Positions 53,314 through 61,895 of a stretch of 64,000 nucleotides of DNA are shown here, piece after piece (the first letter of the stretch is position 1; each line of letters starts with the position of its first letter). Source of the DNA: Tumebacillus flagellatus (GTDB lineage Bacteria; Bacillota; Bacilli; Tumebacillales; Tumebacillaceae); assembly GCF_000714935.1 (NCBI RefSeq), contig NZ_JMIR01000032.1, forward strand, positions 1-64,000. Direction: 5' to 3'. The notes beneath the pieces were generated by a model. It was not told where the DNA came from and searched no databases. It saw nothing but the letters and a program-made list of their open reading frames with translations. A program made the translations under genes and the position numbers.

Positions 53314-53398
53314 TCCGCAACTTGCGCTGCGGCTGCCGCTCGTTGTTTTCAATAAATCTCATCATTGAACCAAACTCTTGGGAGGTGTAATCAAGGAC

Positions 53399-53767
53399 AT
53401 GGCACGTATTGCTGGTATCGACATTCCGCGCGACAAGCGCGTCGAGATCTCTCTGACCTACATCTTCGGCATCGGCCGTAAGACCGCCAACCAAATCCTC
53501 GAAGCGACCGGCGTTAACAAAGACGCACGCGTCAAGGATCTGACCGAAGAAGAAGTGAACAAACTGCGTGAGTACATCGACAAAACCGTTAAGGTTGAAG
53601 GCGACCTCCGCCGTGAAATCGCGCTGAACATCAAGCGCCTGATCGAGATCGGTTCCTACCGTGGCATCCGTCACCGTCGTGGTCTTCCGGTTCGCGGTCA
53701 ACGCACCAAGACCAACGCTCGTACCCGTAAGGGTCCGCGCCGCACTGTAGCAGGTAAGAAGAAATAA
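53399..53767 (+). CDS. rpsM: ribosomal protein S13
   Basis: A 122-residue 30S head protein contacting L5 and P-site t[28 protein letters not shown] is the family start; the [31 protein letters not shown] tail (about 88-118) is the tRNA-contacting extension. ATG 53399 follows TGGGAGGTG. Begins the alpha group rpsM-rpsK-rpsD-rpoA-rplQ. Confidence 0.98.
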   Translation: MARIAGIDIPRDKRVEISLTYIFGIGRKTANQILEATGVNKDARVKDLTEEEVNKLREYIDKTVKVEGDLRREIALNIKRLIEIGSYRGIRHRRGLPVRGQRTKTNARTRKGPRRTVAGKKK

Positions 53768-53787
53768 TAAGGGGGGAAATTTAGCAA

Positions 53788-54195
53788 ATGGCAAAAGTCA
53801 AAGCACGTGGTAAGGTCGCAACCCGCACCAAGCGCCGTGACCGTAAGAACGTTGAAGCTGGCGTCGCTCACATCAAGTCCACCTTCAACAACACCATCGT
53901 CACCATCACCGACTTGCAAGGCAACGCGATTTCCTGGGCAACCGCCGGCGGCTCCGGCTTCAAAGGTTCCCGTAAATCGACTCCGTTCGCTGCGCAAATG
54001 GCTGCTGAAACCGCTGCGAAAGCTGCAATGGAACATGGCATGAAGACCTGCGAAGTCTTCGTCAAAGGTCCGGGCGCAGGTCGTGAAGCTGCAATCCGCT
54101 CCCTGCAAGCAGCTGGTCTCGAAGTTTCCATGATCAAGGACGTAACCCCGATCCCGCACAACGGTTGCCGTCCGCCGAAGCGCCGCCGCGTTTAA
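53788..54195 (+). CDS. rpsK: ribosomal protein S11
   Basis: A 135-residue platform protein. [43 protein letters not shown] (about 28-70) and the C-terminal [20 protein letters not shown] are diagnostic. AGGGGGGAAA precedes the ATG. A small hairpin (GGGCG-CTTC-GCCC with TTTTT) follows it at about 54201-54221. Confidence 0.98.
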   Translation: MAKVKARGKVATRTKRRDRKNVEAGVAHIKSTFNNTIVTITDLQGNAISWATAGGSGFKGSRKSTPFAAQMAAETAAKAAMEHGMKTCEVFVKGPGAGREAAIRSLQAAGLEVSMIKDVTPIPHNGCRPPKRRRV

Positions 54196-54200
54196 TCGCG

Positions 54201-54253
54201 CGGGCGCTTCGCCCATCTTTTTGACCGGGAAACTTTCGGTATGAGAGTATAAT
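54201..54253 (+). promoter_or_regulatory. weak hairpin and -10-like box before rpsD
   Basis: The stem GGGCG-CTT-CGCCC followed by ATCTTTTT may slow transcription after rpsK. TTGACC (54221) and a perfect TATAAT (54248-54253) follow, but their 21-bp spacer is too long for a normal sigma-A promoter. A secondary start for rpsD-rpoA-rplQ is possible but unproven. Confidence 0.35.
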
Positions 54254-54278
54254 CCTAACAGGAGGTGTCAAAACTAGA

Positions 54279-54911
54279 ATGGCAAGATACACCGGTTCTG
54301 TATGCCGTCTCTGCCGCCGTGAAGGTGTGAAACTCTACCTGAAGGGCGAACGTTGCTACACCGACAAATGTGCCATCGACCGCCGTGCGTATGCACCGGG
54401 CCAACATGGCGCTGCATCGGCTCGCAAGAAAGTGTCCGAGTACGGCACTCAGTTGCGCGAGAAACAAAAAGCTCGCCGCGTATATGGCGTTTTGGAAAAA
54501 CAATTCCGTGGGTACTATGAAGAAGCATCCCGCCGCAAAGGGATTACGGGTGAAACGCTGCTTCAGATCCTCGAAAGCCGTCTGGACAACGTGGTGTACC
54601 GTCTGGGCTTCGCTGCTTCCCGTCCGGAAGCTCGTCAGCTCGTCAAGCACGGTCACTTCCTCGTGAACGGCAAACGCGTAGACATTCCGTCCTTCTTGAC
54701 CAATGTCGGCGACGTTATCTCGTTCGCTGAGAAGTCCCTCGAGTCTCCGCGCGTGAAGGAACTCGTGGAAGCTGCTGAATCCAAAGCAGCCGTGACCTGG
54801 CTCGAGAGAGACCTGAACACCAAGTCTGCGCGCATCGTTCGCGTTCCGGCACGTGACGAGATCGACGTTCCTGTTGCAGAACAAATGATCGTCGAACTTT
54901 ACTCCCGCTAA
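54279..54911 (+). CDS. rpsD: ribosomal protein S4, zinc-binding form
   Basis: A 210-residue primary 16S rRNA binding protein. Four cysteines near the N-terminus, in VCRLCRREG and [21 protein letters not shown] (C9, C12, C26, C31), form a zinc knuckle as in Thermus; B. subtilis S4 lacks it. The S4 RNA-binding domain is [38 protein letters not shown] (about 100-137). AGGAGGTG precedes the ATG. It lies between rpsK and rpoA, the ancestral position lost in B. subtilis. Confidence 0.97.
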   Translation: MARYTGSVCRLCRREGVKLYLKGERCYTDKCAIDRRAYAPGQHGAASARKKVSEYGTQLREKQKARRVYGVLEKQFRGYYEEASRRKGITGETLLQILESRLDNVVYRLGFAASRPEARQLVKHGHFLVNGKRVDIPSFLTNVGDVISFAEKSLESPRVKELVEAAESKAAVTWLERDLNTKSARIVRVPARDEIDVPVAEQMIVELYSR

Positions 54912-54997
54912 GATTTGAGTGACTCGGCAGATCTTCACCCTCAAAGCCTTGGTCTCACACCAGATTGTTCGAGTTGTCGTGAAGGAGGGTTACGTGC

Positions 54998-55942
54998 ATG
55001 ATTGAAATTGAAAAGCCGAGAATTGAGACTGTCGAAATCAACGAAAACGGTTCGTATGGGAAATTCGTGGTAGAACCGCTGGAGCGAGGTTACGGGACCA
55101 CCCTCGGGAACTCGCTGCGGCGTATTCTGCTGTCGTCCCTGCCGGGCGCAGCAGCAACCACCGTCAAGATCGAAGGCGTGCTCCACGAATTCTCCACCGT
55201 TCCGGGCGTTGTAGAAGACACCACGGAGATCATCCTCAATCTCAAACGGCTTTCGCTGAAGATCCATTCCGACGAGGAAAAAACGCTGACGATCGACGCT
55301 GAAGGTCCTGGCGTCGTAACAGCGGCTGACATCCGTGTGGATTCCGATGTTGACGTGCTCAACCCGGATCTCCACATCGCGACCTTGGCCGATGGCGCAC
55401 GCCTCTTCATGGAAATTACGGCGAACCGTGGACGTGGTTATGTCCCGGCTGACCGTAACAAGAGAGAAGACATGGAGATCGGCGTCATTCCGATCGACTC
55501 CATCTACACGCCGATCGAACGCGTGAACTACACCGTAGAGAATACCCGCGTCGGACAGGTAACCAACTATGACAAGCTAACTCTCGAGGTCTGGACAGAT
55601 GGGAGCATTCGTCCTGACGAAGCAGTCAGCCTGGGTGCAAAAATCCTGACGGAACACCTGATGTTGTTTGTTGGCCTGACCGACAAAGTTCGCGATACGG
55701 AAATCATGATCGAGAAGGAAGACGACAAGAAAGAAAAAGTCCTCGAAATGACCATCGAGGAGCTGGAACTTTCTGTACGTTCCTACAACTGCTTGAAGCG
55801 CGCCGGTATCAATACGGTACAAGAGCTGTGCTCCAAGACAGAAGAAGAGATGATGAAAGTCCGTAACCTTGGACGGAAGTCGCTTGAGGAAGTGCAAGAA
55901 AAACTGCATGACCTCGGCCTCTCGCTCCGCCAAGAAGACTAG
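54998..55942 (+). CDS. rpoA: RNA polymerase alpha subunit
   Basis: A 314-residue subunit. The N-terminal domain (about 1-230; [31 protein letters not shown] at 20-50) dimerises and binds beta and beta'. A flexible linker (about 231-245) leads to the C-terminal domain (about 246-314; [23 protein letters not shown] and [13 protein letters not shown]), which binds UP elements and activators. AAGGAGGGT precedes the ATG. Confidence 0.98.
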   Translation: MIEIEKPRIETVEINENGSYGKFVVEPLERGYGTTLGNSLRRILLSSLPGAAATTVKIEGVLHEFSTVPGVVEDTTEIILNLKRLSLKIHSDEEKTLTIDAEGPGVVTAADIRVDSDVDVLNPDLHIATLADGARLFMEITANRGRGYVPADRNKREDMEIGVIPIDSIYTPIERVNYTVENTRVGQVTNYDKLTLEVWTDGSIRPDEAVSLGAKILTEHLMLFVGLTDKVRDTEIMIEKEDDKKEKVLEMTIEELELSVRSYNCLKRAGINTVQELCSKTEEEMMKVRNLGRKSLEEVQEKLHDLGLSLRQED

Positions 55943-55963
55943 TAAAGAAGGAGGGAAACAAGC

Positions 55964-56329
55964 GTGGCATACAGAAAGCTGAATCGCGTTTCCGGTAACC
56001 GCAAGGCACTGTTCCGCAGCATGGTAACCGATCTGTTTATCTACGAGCGTATCCAAACCACCGAAGCAAAAGCGAAAGAACTTCGCGGTGTTGCTGAGAA
56101 GCTCATCACTTTGGCTAAGCGTGGCGACCTGCACGCTCGCCGTCAAGTTGCTTCCTTCGTTCGCCCGGAACTGGCAAACGAAGAAACCAACCAAGACGCA
56201 GTACAAAAACTGTTCTCCGAGATCGCTCCGCGTTTTGCTGAGCGTCAAGGTGGCTACACTCGCATTCTGAAAGTCGGTCCGCGCCGTGGTGACGGTGCTC
56301 CGATGGTGTTCCTCGAACTCGTTGAATAA
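55964..56329 (+). CDS. rplQ: ribosomal protein L17
   Basis: A 121-residue protein near the tunnel exit. [61 protein letters not shown] (2-63) and the C-terminal [25 protein letters not shown] are diagnostic. GTG 55964 follows AGAAGGAGGGA. Last gene of the superoperon; a terminator follows. Confidence 0.98.
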   Translation: MAYRKLNRVSGNRKALFRSMVTDLFIYERIQTTEAKAKELRGVAEKLITLAKRGDLHARRQVASFVRPELANEETNQDAVQKLFSEIAPRFAERQGGYTRILKVGPRRGDGAPMVFLELVE

Positions 56330-56358
56330 TCTTCAATGTGAGACGATGCGAGACGCAG

Positions 56359-56393
56359 ACGAGGTTTGCTGGCACCAGCAAGCCTCGTTTTGT
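56359..56393 (+). terminator. terminator after rplQ
   Basis: CGAGG-TTTGCTGG and CCAGCAAGCCTCG form a long stem with one mismatch, followed by TTTTGTGT. It ends the S10-spc-alpha transcript before truA. Confidence 0.78.
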
Positions 56394-56415
56394 GTATCCA
56401 AAGGGGACAGAAACG

Positions 56416-57174
56416 ATGCGTAACATCAAGTTGATCCTCGCGTATGACGGCACGGAGTTTCACGGCTTTCAGACCCAACCGAACCTGCGCACCGTCCAAG
56501 GTGTGTTGCAGCAGACGGTGGAGGATGTCGTGGGCCATTCCGTTTCCATCATCGGTTCAGGGCGCACCGATGCCGGTGTGCACGCCCGGGGTCAGGTGGT
56601 GAACTTTGCGACGTCGTCGCGCATTCCGATTGAAAAGTGGCCGATCGTGCTGAACACGAAACTTCCTGACGATGTGGTGGTTCAGCATGCCGAGCTCGTC
56701 CCGGACGACTGGCATGCGCGCTTCTGTGCCATCGGCAAGGAGTATCGCTACCGAATCGACCGAAGCCCCTATACCGATGTGTTTTGGCGCAAATACAGTC
56801 ATCATGTCCCGTACCCGTTGCGCCTCGAACCGATGAGGGAAGCGGCAGGGCATCTCGTGGGTCGTCATGACTTCACGAGTTTTTGTGCGGCGAATACGCC
56901 GGTGGTAGACAAGGTCCGTCATCTGCATGTGGTTGATCTGATCGAGGAGGGCTCGTTGCTCACCATCGTCTGTCGAGGAGAAGGATTCCTCTACAACATG
57001 GTGCGCATCATTGCGGGCACGCTGCTCGATGTCGGCCGCGGCAAGCTGTCTCCTGACCAAATTCCGGACATCCTCGCTTCGTGCGACCGCACGCAAGCGG
57101 GGGTGACCGCACCAGCCAAGGGGCTTACGATGTGGAAAGTATTTTATGCTGAAAGCAGCGGGCTGATACCTTGA
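56416..57174 (+). CDS. truA: tRNA pseudouridine(38-40) synthase
   Basis: A 252-residue enzyme modifying U38-U40 of tRNA anticodon arms. The catalytic Asp lies in [17 protein letters not shown] (about 50-66). [18 protein letters not shown] opens the fold; the C-terminal [20 protein letters not shown] (about 195-214) is conserved. ATG 56416 follows AAGGGGAC; the frame upstream runs through the rplQ terminator. No ecfA-ecfT genes occur between rplQ and truA, unlike Bacillus. Its stop codon lies within the rplM -35 box. Confidence 0.95.
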   Translation: MRNIKLILAYDGTEFHGFQTQPNLRTVQGVLQQTVEDVVGHSVSIIGSGRTDAGVHARGQVVNFATSSRIPIEKWPIVLNTKLPDDVVVQHAELVPDDWHARFCAIGKEYRYRIDRSPYTDVFWRKYSHHVPYPLRLEPMREAAGHLVGRHDFTSFCAANTPVVDKVRHLHVVDLIEEGSLLTIVCRGEGFLYNMVRIIAGTLLDVGRGKLSPDQIPDILASCDRTQAGVTAPAKGLTMWKVFYAESSGLIP

Positions 57175-57199
57175 CTTCTAGCCATTTCTCGGGTAGAAT
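57171..57199 (+). promoter_or_regulatory. rplM-rpsI promoter
   Basis: TTGACT and TAGAAT are separated by 17 bp. The -35 overlaps the truA stop codon. The transcript would carry a leader of about 75 bases before rplM; an L13 leader element is known in Firmicutes, but I could not confirm its structure here. Confidence 0.82.
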
Positions 57200-57281
57200 T
57201 ATGAATGGTATTTTACAGCCCTTGCTACTCCCACTAGCCCCGGCTATTAAATACACCAGCATTTTAGGAGGGAAAATTCCC

Positions 57282-57716
57282 ATGCGTACCACCTACATGG
57301 CGAAACCGAACGCTGTAGAACGCAAATGGTATATCATCGACGCAGCAGGCAAAACTGTTGGTCGTCTCGCATCTGAAGTAGCACACATCCTGCGCGGCAA
57401 GCACAAGCCGGAGTTCACCCCGGGTGTTGATATGGGCGACTTTGTCATCCTCATCAACGCAGAGAAGGTTGTCTTCACCGGTAAGAAACTCACCGACAAG
57501 ATCTACCGCACTCACTCCTTGTACCCGGGCGGCCTGAAAGAGACCCCCGCTGGTACCATGCTCGCTACCAAACCGGAACGCGTTCTCTACAACGCGATCA
57601 AAGGCATGCTCCCGCACAACACCATGGGTCGTCAACAACTGACGCACCTGCGTGTATACGCTGGCACCGAGCATCCGCATGCAGCACAAAACCCGATCGT
57701 TTGGGAAACGAAGTAA
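57282..57716 (+). CDS. rplM: ribosomal protein L13
   Basis: A 144-residue early-assembly 50S protein. [50 protein letters not shown] (about 13-62) is diagnostic, as is [35 protein letters not shown] 57282 follows TAGGAGGGAAA; upstream in-frame ATGs lie in the leader and overlap the promoter. Confidence 0.97.
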   Translation: MRTTYMAKPNAVERKWYIIDAAGKTVGRLASEVAHILRGKHKPEFTPGVDMGDFVILINAEKVVFTGKKLTDKIYRTHSLYPGGLKETPAGTMLATKPERVLYNAIKGMLPHNTMGRQQLTHLRVYAGTEHPHAAQNPIVWETK

Positions 57717-57732
57717 GAGGAGGTAGACACCA

Positions 57733-58125
57733 ATGGCACAAGTTCAATACTGGGGCACTGGCCGTCGTAAGCACTCCGTATCTCGCGTACGTCTCGTACC
57801 GGGCGACGGCAACGTCATCATCAACAACCGCACCATGGACAACTTCTTCGGTCTTGAGACCCTGAAGCTGATCGTGAAGCAACCGCTCGTACTGACCGAT
57901 ACCTTCGGCAAGTACGACGTCATCTGCAACGTCAAGGGCGGCGGCATGTCCGGCCAAGCCGGCGCAATCCGCCACGGCATCTCCCGCGCTCTGCTCAAAG
58001 CTGACCCGGAACTCCGCGGCGCTCTGAAAAAAGCAGGCTTCCTGACCCGTGACCCGCGCATGAAAGAACGTAAAAAATACGGTCTCAAAGCTGCTCGTCG
58101 CGCTCCGCAGTTCTCCAAGCGCTAA
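57733..58125 (+). CDS. rpsI: ribosomal protein S9
   Basis: A 130-residue 30S protein whose basic tail contacts P-site t[32 protein letters not shown] (about 5-33), [21 protein letters not shown] (about 69-89) and the ending RRAPQFSKR are diagnostic. AGAGGAGGT precedes the ATG, 16 bp after rplM. Confidence 0.98.
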   Translation: MAQVQYWGTGRRKHSVSRVRLVPGDGNVIINNRTMDNFFGLETLKLIVKQPLVLTDTFGKYDVICNVKGGGMSGQAGAIRHGISRALLKADPELRGALKKAGFLTRDPRMKERKKYGLKAARRAPQFSKR

Positions 58126-58146
58126 TCTTGGACTGCTGTTGGAACC

Positions 58147-58185
58147 GAGAAGGACAACCACTCTGTGGTTGTCCTTCTTTTTTTA
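58147..58185 (+). terminator. terminator after rpsI
   Basis: AGAAGGACAACCAC and GTGGTTGTCCTTCT form a perfect 14-bp stem around TCT, followed by seven T residues. Confidence 0.94.
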
Positions 58186-58230
58186 TGTTTGTCCGCATAG
58201 GGTATAGGGACGGAGGGAGCGTGCCTGGAG

Positions 58231-58941
58231 ATGCGGACTGCGAGATTTGGGATGACAGTGGTGTTTTTTCTGATCGGGGCGATCGGATTGTATACGGGGT
58301 TGACGCAATTTCTGACGCAGCCGATTTTGTCGTGGACGTTGCCGCTCAAGGGCGAGGTGATCGCCATCGACGCCGGACACGGCGGGGTCGATCCGGGGGC
58401 GGTGGCGGACGACGGATCGGTGGAGAAGGAAGTCACGCTGAAAGTGGCGGAGAAACTGCGGGACATGCTTACACAAGCCGGCGCGCACGTGGTGATGATT
58501 CGCGATGACGACCGGGATTTGGCACCGGAGGGAATGAAGGGTTACTCGCGCCGAAAAAGTCAAGACTTAAAAGAGCGGGCCCGCATCGTCCGCGAAGGGG
58601 AATCCGGGTTGCTGATTTCCCTGCATTGCAATGCCGTAACGGACGACACGGCGACGGGGGCGTTGACGCTGTATAATGGGGAGCGCGAGAATAGCAAAGT
58701 GCTCGCCACGGAAATTCAAGAGGCGTTGCGCGAAACGCTGGGCGTCTATCGCAACGTGCAACGCCGGGATGACCTCTACCTGCTCAAGCGGGCGGAGAAG
58801 CCGGGAGCGCTCGTGGAGCTTGGATTCATGTCGAACCCCGGGGAAGCGGCGCAACTGCGCGAAGACAATTACCAGGAGTTGCTTGCCCTTTCGATCTATA
58901 AGGGTGTGGTTACGTACTACGCGCATGTCAAACAAACCTAA
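58231..58941 (+). CDS. cwlD: CwlD, N-acetylmuramoyl-L-alanine amidase of spore cortex
   Basis: A 236-residue amidase_3 enzyme. An uncleaved N-terminal membrane anchor or signal peptide (about 5-30) is followed by the catalytic domain with zinc ligands in AIDAGHGG (His, about 50), the Glu of EKEVTLKVA (about 65) and SLHCNA (His, about 132); the catalytic Glu is in VELGFMSN (about 197). In B. subtilis CwlD helps make muramic-delta-lactam in the cortex and is transcribed late in sporulation. ATG 58231 gives a good signal region. The order cwlD-salA-gerD-kbaA-pdaB is that of B. subtilis. Confidence 0.93.
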   Translation: MRTARFGMTVVFFLIGAIGLYTGLTQFLTQPILSWTLPLKGEVIAIDAGHGGVDPGAVADDGSVEKEVTLKVAEKLRDMLTQAGAHVVMIRDDDRDLAPEGMKGYSRRKSQDLKERARIVREGESGLLISLHCNAVTDDTATGALTLYNGERENSKVLATEIQEALRETLGVYRNVQRRDDLYLLKRAEKPGALVELGFMSNPGEAAQLREDNYQELLALSIYKGVVTYYAHVKQT

Positions 58942-58953
58942 CAGTGGTATACT
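58926..58953 (+). promoter_or_regulatory. candidate salA promoter
   Basis: TATACT (58948-58953) is a good -10; the -35 candidate TGTCAA (16 bp spacer) is weak and lies in the end of cwlD. Confidence 0.4.
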
Positions 58954-58974
58954 CTCAATTGGAGGTGCTTCAAC

Positions 58975-60054
58975 ATGGTAACCAAAGAGGCGATCTTGGA
59001 CGCGCTGCGTCCGGTGCAAGATCCTGAAGTACATAAAAGCATCGTGGAACTCGGCATGGTCCGCCACGTGGAGATCAACGGCGACCACGCCGAAGTCGAA
59101 GTTGTGTTGACGATCAGCGGGTGTCCGCTTCGCAACGTGATCGACCAAGAAGTTCGGGAAGCGCTTGGCAAGGTCGAAGGGCTGAAGACGTTCGATCTGA
59201 AACTCGGCACGATGACCGATGAGGAGCGTGCGCAATTCCGCTCCGTCCTGCGCGGCGGCCAACCGGAAGAAGCGGCGGTCACGCCGGCGTTGCTCGCTCC
59301 GGATGCCAAGACGCAGTTTGTCGCGGTGGCGTCCGGCAAGGGCGGGGTCGGCAAATCGACGGTGACGGCGAACTTGGCGGTGGCGATGGCGCGTCAAGGG
59401 TACCGCGTGGGGATCATCGACGCGGACATCTACGGGTTCTCGATTCCGGGGATCTTCGGGATTGGGGATAAAAAGCCGACGGTGATTGACAACTTGTTGC
59501 TGCCGGTCGTTGCGCACGACGTGAAGATCATGTCGATGCACTTCTTTGTGCCGGATAACCGCCCGGTGATTTGGCGCGGTCCGATGCTTGGCAAGATGTT
59601 GCGCAACTTCTTTGCGGAAGTTCATTGGGGCGACATCGATGTGATTTTGCTGGACATGCCGCCGGGCACGGGCGACATGGCGCTGGACATCCACCAACTG
59701 CTGCCGAAGTCGAAGGAGATCATCGTGACGACTCCTCAGCAGAACGCGACTGAAGTCGCGGCGCGCGTGGGGACGATGGCGATCCAGACGCAGCATGAGA
59801 TTCTCGGGGTGGTGGAGAACATGTCGTTCTTTGAAGCCAAGGGGGAGAAACACTTCATCTTCGGCAAGGGCGGCGGCGAGCGTCTGTCCTTGGAACTGAA
59901 AACCGACCTGCTGGCACAGATTCCGCTCGGCGTCGCCAACGAAGAGAGCGTTGACGGCATCTACCCGGCCGAATCCGCGCAAGGTCAGGCGTACGCGCAC
60001 CTCGCGAAAACCATCGGCCGCAAGCTGGAACAAGCGGTCACGACCGGCAAGTAA
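58975..60054 (+). CDS. salA: Mrp/SalA family P-loop ATPase
   Basis: A 359-residue protein with an N-terminal MIP18 (DUF59) domain (about 1-90) and a ParA/Mrp-type ATPase domain. The deviant Walker A is SGKGGVGKST (about 117-126), and DMPPGTGD (about 226-233) is the Mrp signature. The CxxC pair that holds an Fe-S cluster in ApbC/NBP35-type members is missing: the region reads MSFFEAKGEKHFIFGKGGG. B. subtilis SalA is similar and acts as a transcriptional regulator (of scoC). A SalA-like regulatory role is thus more likely than Fe-S transfer. AGGAGG-type site (TGGAGGTG) precedes the ATG. Confidence 0.88.
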   Translation: MVTKEAILDALRPVQDPEVHKSIVELGMVRHVEINGDHAEVEVVLTISGCPLRNVIDQEVREALGKVEGLKTFDLKLGTMTDEERAQFRSVLRGGQPEEAAVTPALLAPDAKTQFVAVASGKGGVGKSTVTANLAVAMARQGYRVGIIDADIYGFSIPGIFGIGDKKPTVIDNLLLPVVAHDVKIMSMHFFVPDNRPVIWRGPMLGKMLRNFFAEVHWGDIDVILLDMPPGTGDMALDIHQLLPKSKEIIVTTPQQNATEVAARVGTMAIQTQHEILGVVENMSFFEAKGEKHFIFGKGGGERLSLELKTDLLAQIPLGVANEESVDGIYPAESAQGQAYAHLAKTIGRKLEQAVTTGK

Positions 60055-60087
60055 CAGCGGATTCAGAAAAAGCCATGCCGGAAATCT

Positions 60088-60263
60088 GTACTTCCGGAAA
60101 CTCGTATTCCTGTAAAACCGTATTTCTGCAAAACTGTATTTCTGCAAAACTGTCTTTCTGCAAAACTGTATTTCTGCAAAACTGTATTTCTGCAAAACTG
60201 TATTTCTGCAAAACCGTAGTTCTGTAAAACCGTAGTTCTGTAAAACCGTATTTCTGCAAAACC
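60088..60263. repeat. tandem array of eleven 16-bp repeats
   Basis: The unit GTATTTCTGCAAAACT (last base T or C) repeats eleven times without spacers. The central units are identical or nearly so; the first two and units 9-10 have diverged (for example GTAGTTCTGTAAAACC). It lies between salA and the shared salA/gerD terminator. A 12th partial unit follows. With no spacers it is a minisatellite and not a CRISPR array. A minus-strand frame through it codes for a 16-residue repeat, but this is a shadow with no ribosome site. Confidence 0.95.
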
Positions 60264-60271
60264 GCATACGT

Positions 60272-60310
60272 AAAAGGAGCTGTCCCAATAAAGGGCCAGC
60301 TCCTTTTTTT
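60272..60310. terminator. bidirectional terminator between salA and gerD
   Basis: AAAAGGAGCTG and CAGCTCCTTTT form an 11-bp stem with a partly paired loop (CCC / GGG), A-rich on the left and T-rich on the right. It can serve the convergent salA and gerD genes. Confidence 0.9.
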
Positions 60311-60347
60311 CAACGGGATTGCGTGCCGGGGAGGAAAGGCAAGCCGC

Positions 60348-61163
60348 TTACTTCTTGCCGCCGCCTCCGGATTCTTCTCCGCCACTGTCGCTTTCTTTGC
60401 TGTCGCCGGAGCTTTCCTTTTTCTCGCCGTCACTGCCTTCTTTTTTCTTCTCTTTCTCCTCGCCGCCGCTTTCTTCTTTCTTCTTGTCGTTTCCTCCGCC
60501 GGTGCTCTCCGTTTGGGCGGTGCCGGCTTGGGATTGGCCCGCTTGTTTTTTCTGGGTCGGGGTCATCTCTTCCACGCCGGACTGGATCGTCTGCTTCATC
60601 AGATCCATGTACATCAAACGGAACTGCGGATTCTGCAACGACTGTGTCATGATGTCCATCGTCTGCTTGCGGTATTGCGGCGTCTTCATCAAGTCGTAGA
60701 GGGTTTGCGTGTACTCAGGAGACTTCAGCAACGTCAGCATCATCTCTTGGTACTCCGGGTCTTTCATCAGCTCTTTCAAAATCTGCTCGTTGTCTTTCTT
60801 AAACGTCTGGGCGAGCGCCGTGGCGAACTTCGGGTTTTTCATCTGCTCCATCAGCGTGAAATGCCCGCCGGGTTCCGTCAGCGCTTTTTGCATGGCGACG
60901 GACACATCGGCCTCGTTGATGGCCAGGCTATGTTTGAATTGCGGGTCCCGCACGATGTCTTTGAGCGTATCGAGACCTTCCTTGGTGTGAAGTATGTCCA
61001 AGACCATTTGCTTCGTCTCGTTGTATTGGGCTCGAGGTTCTGACGACGAGGAGGCAGTTTCTTGACTGCCGCCGGAGGAACTGCCGCCTTTGGAGCCACA
61101 GCCGCTCACGGCAATGGCCAACGCGATGGCGGCCATCGATCCGACCTTCCAAGGGCGTTTCAT
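60348..61163 (-). CDS. gerD: GerD, spore germination lipoprotein
   Basis: A 271-residue lipoprotein. The signal peptide (1-20) ends in the lipobox AVSGC, so Cys 21-22 should be lipidated. Residues about 45-190 form the GerD helical domain (MVLDILHTKEGLDTLKDIVRDPQF, TLMEQMKNP). The last 65 residues are a low-complexity tail of Lys, Glu, Gly and Ser. In B. subtilis GerD clusters nutrient germinant receptors in the inner spore membrane and is made under sigma-G. On the minus strand a weak sigma-G-like pair (CCCATA, 18 bp, CATACCA; 61190-61220) lies upstream. Confidence 0.93.
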   Translation of the reverse strand: MKRPWKVGSMAAIALAIAVSGCGSKGGSSSGGSQETASSSSEPRAQYNETKQMVLDILHTKEGLDTLKDIVRDPQFKHSLAINEADVSVAMQKALTEPGGHFTLMEQMKNPKFATALAQTFKKDNEQILKELMKDPEYQEMMLTLLKSPEYTQTLYDLMKTPQYRKQTMDIMTQSLQNPQFRLMYMDLMKQTIQSGVEEMTPTQKKQAGQSQAGTAQTESTGGGNDKKKEESGGEEKEKKKEGSDGEKKESSGDSKESDSGGEESGGGGKK

Positions 61164-61313
61164 TGTACGTCACCCCCTGTTGCTAGAATTGGTATGACTG
61201 TAGTGTGTGTCAGTTATGGGAACGTATACTCTGGTGCATATCGCCATTTCAGGGAATGTGTTATGATAGAGGCAGTTTGTCAGTTTTGCAGGCAGATGGA
61301 GGCAAGACCGTCT

Positions 61314-61883
61314 ATGAACCTTCGTAAATTCTTCACCCTGTTTTTCTCCACGGCGCTGATCGGGCTGGTCCTCGGCGGGATCACCACGGCGACCGGGTTG
61401 TTCCACGTCAGCCCCGTATACGGCACGTTGCTCGGCGGTTTTTTGTCGGCGACGACGCTGATGGGCTTCTGGGCGTATCTCACCTTGAATTTCACCATGC
61501 GCAGTTTCGTCTCGTTTCGGATCTGGGTGGCGATTCAGGTGTTTTTGATCGGATTGGTCATCTACGACATGGTCTATTTCCGCTGGTTGACGATGGCGGA
61601 AGGCGAGGGGTCGCTGCTGCCGTATATCGGCTATGCGGCGTGGCCGCTGGCGGTGGCGTTGGTCGGTTCGTTTTTCAAAGGCCGCATCTCCGGCATGCGT
61701 TCGTTCATCCCGTCGGTGTTTTTCCTGTATGTGTTTACGTCGCTGGAGTGGTTTGTGGCGCTGAAATCCAGTGCGTTGATCCAAATGACTCAAGTCGGCA
61801 TCATCTTGCTCGGCTGCAACTTGTACATCCTGTTCATGTACACGCGGCTCTTGACAAAACAAACACCCTCACCGGCTCGGTGA
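61314..61883 (+). CDS. kbaA: KbaA, KinB signalling pathway activator
   Basis: A 189-residue membrane protein with about six hydrophobic helices (for example FTLFFSTALIGLVLGGITTA at 6-25 and FRIWVAIQVFLIGLVIYDMVYF). In B. subtilis KbaA is needed for KinB to start the sporulation phosphorelay. ATG 61314 has GGAGG eleven bases upstream and fits the family length; the open frame extends upstream across the gerD promoter region without support. Divergent from gerD and convergent with pdaB. Confidence 0.9.
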   Translation: MNLRKFFTLFFSTALIGLVLGGITTATGLFHVSPVYGTLLGGFLSATTLMGFWAYLTLNFTMRSFVSFRIWVAIQVFLIGLVIYDMVYFRWLTMAEGEGSLLPYIGYAAWPLAVALVGSFFKGRISGMRSFIPSVFFLYVFTSLEWFVALKSSALIQMTQVGIILLGCNLYILFMYTRLLTKQTPSPAR

Positions 61884-61895
61884 GGGTTTTGTGTT
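61857..61895. terminator. bidirectional terminator between kbaA and pdaB
   Basis: AACACCCTCACCG and CGGTGAGGGTTTTGTG pair around GCT, with A-rich and T-rich flanks. It overlaps the last codons of kbaA and abuts the pdaB stop codon. Confidence 0.85.

Noticed and set aside
54221-54253. Standard sigma-A promoter before rpsD
   Set aside because: The -10 is perfect but the only good -35 is 21 bp away, too far for normal use. Kept only as a weak candidate.
60088-60263. CRISPR array
   Set aside because: Units of 16 bp follow each other with no spacers, and no cas genes are near.
58567-60288. 573-codon minus-strand frame opposite salA and cwlD that includes a 16-residue protein repeat
   Set aside because: The repeat comes from translating the 16-bp tandem array; the rest is a shadow of salA. 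No ribosome site or family signature.
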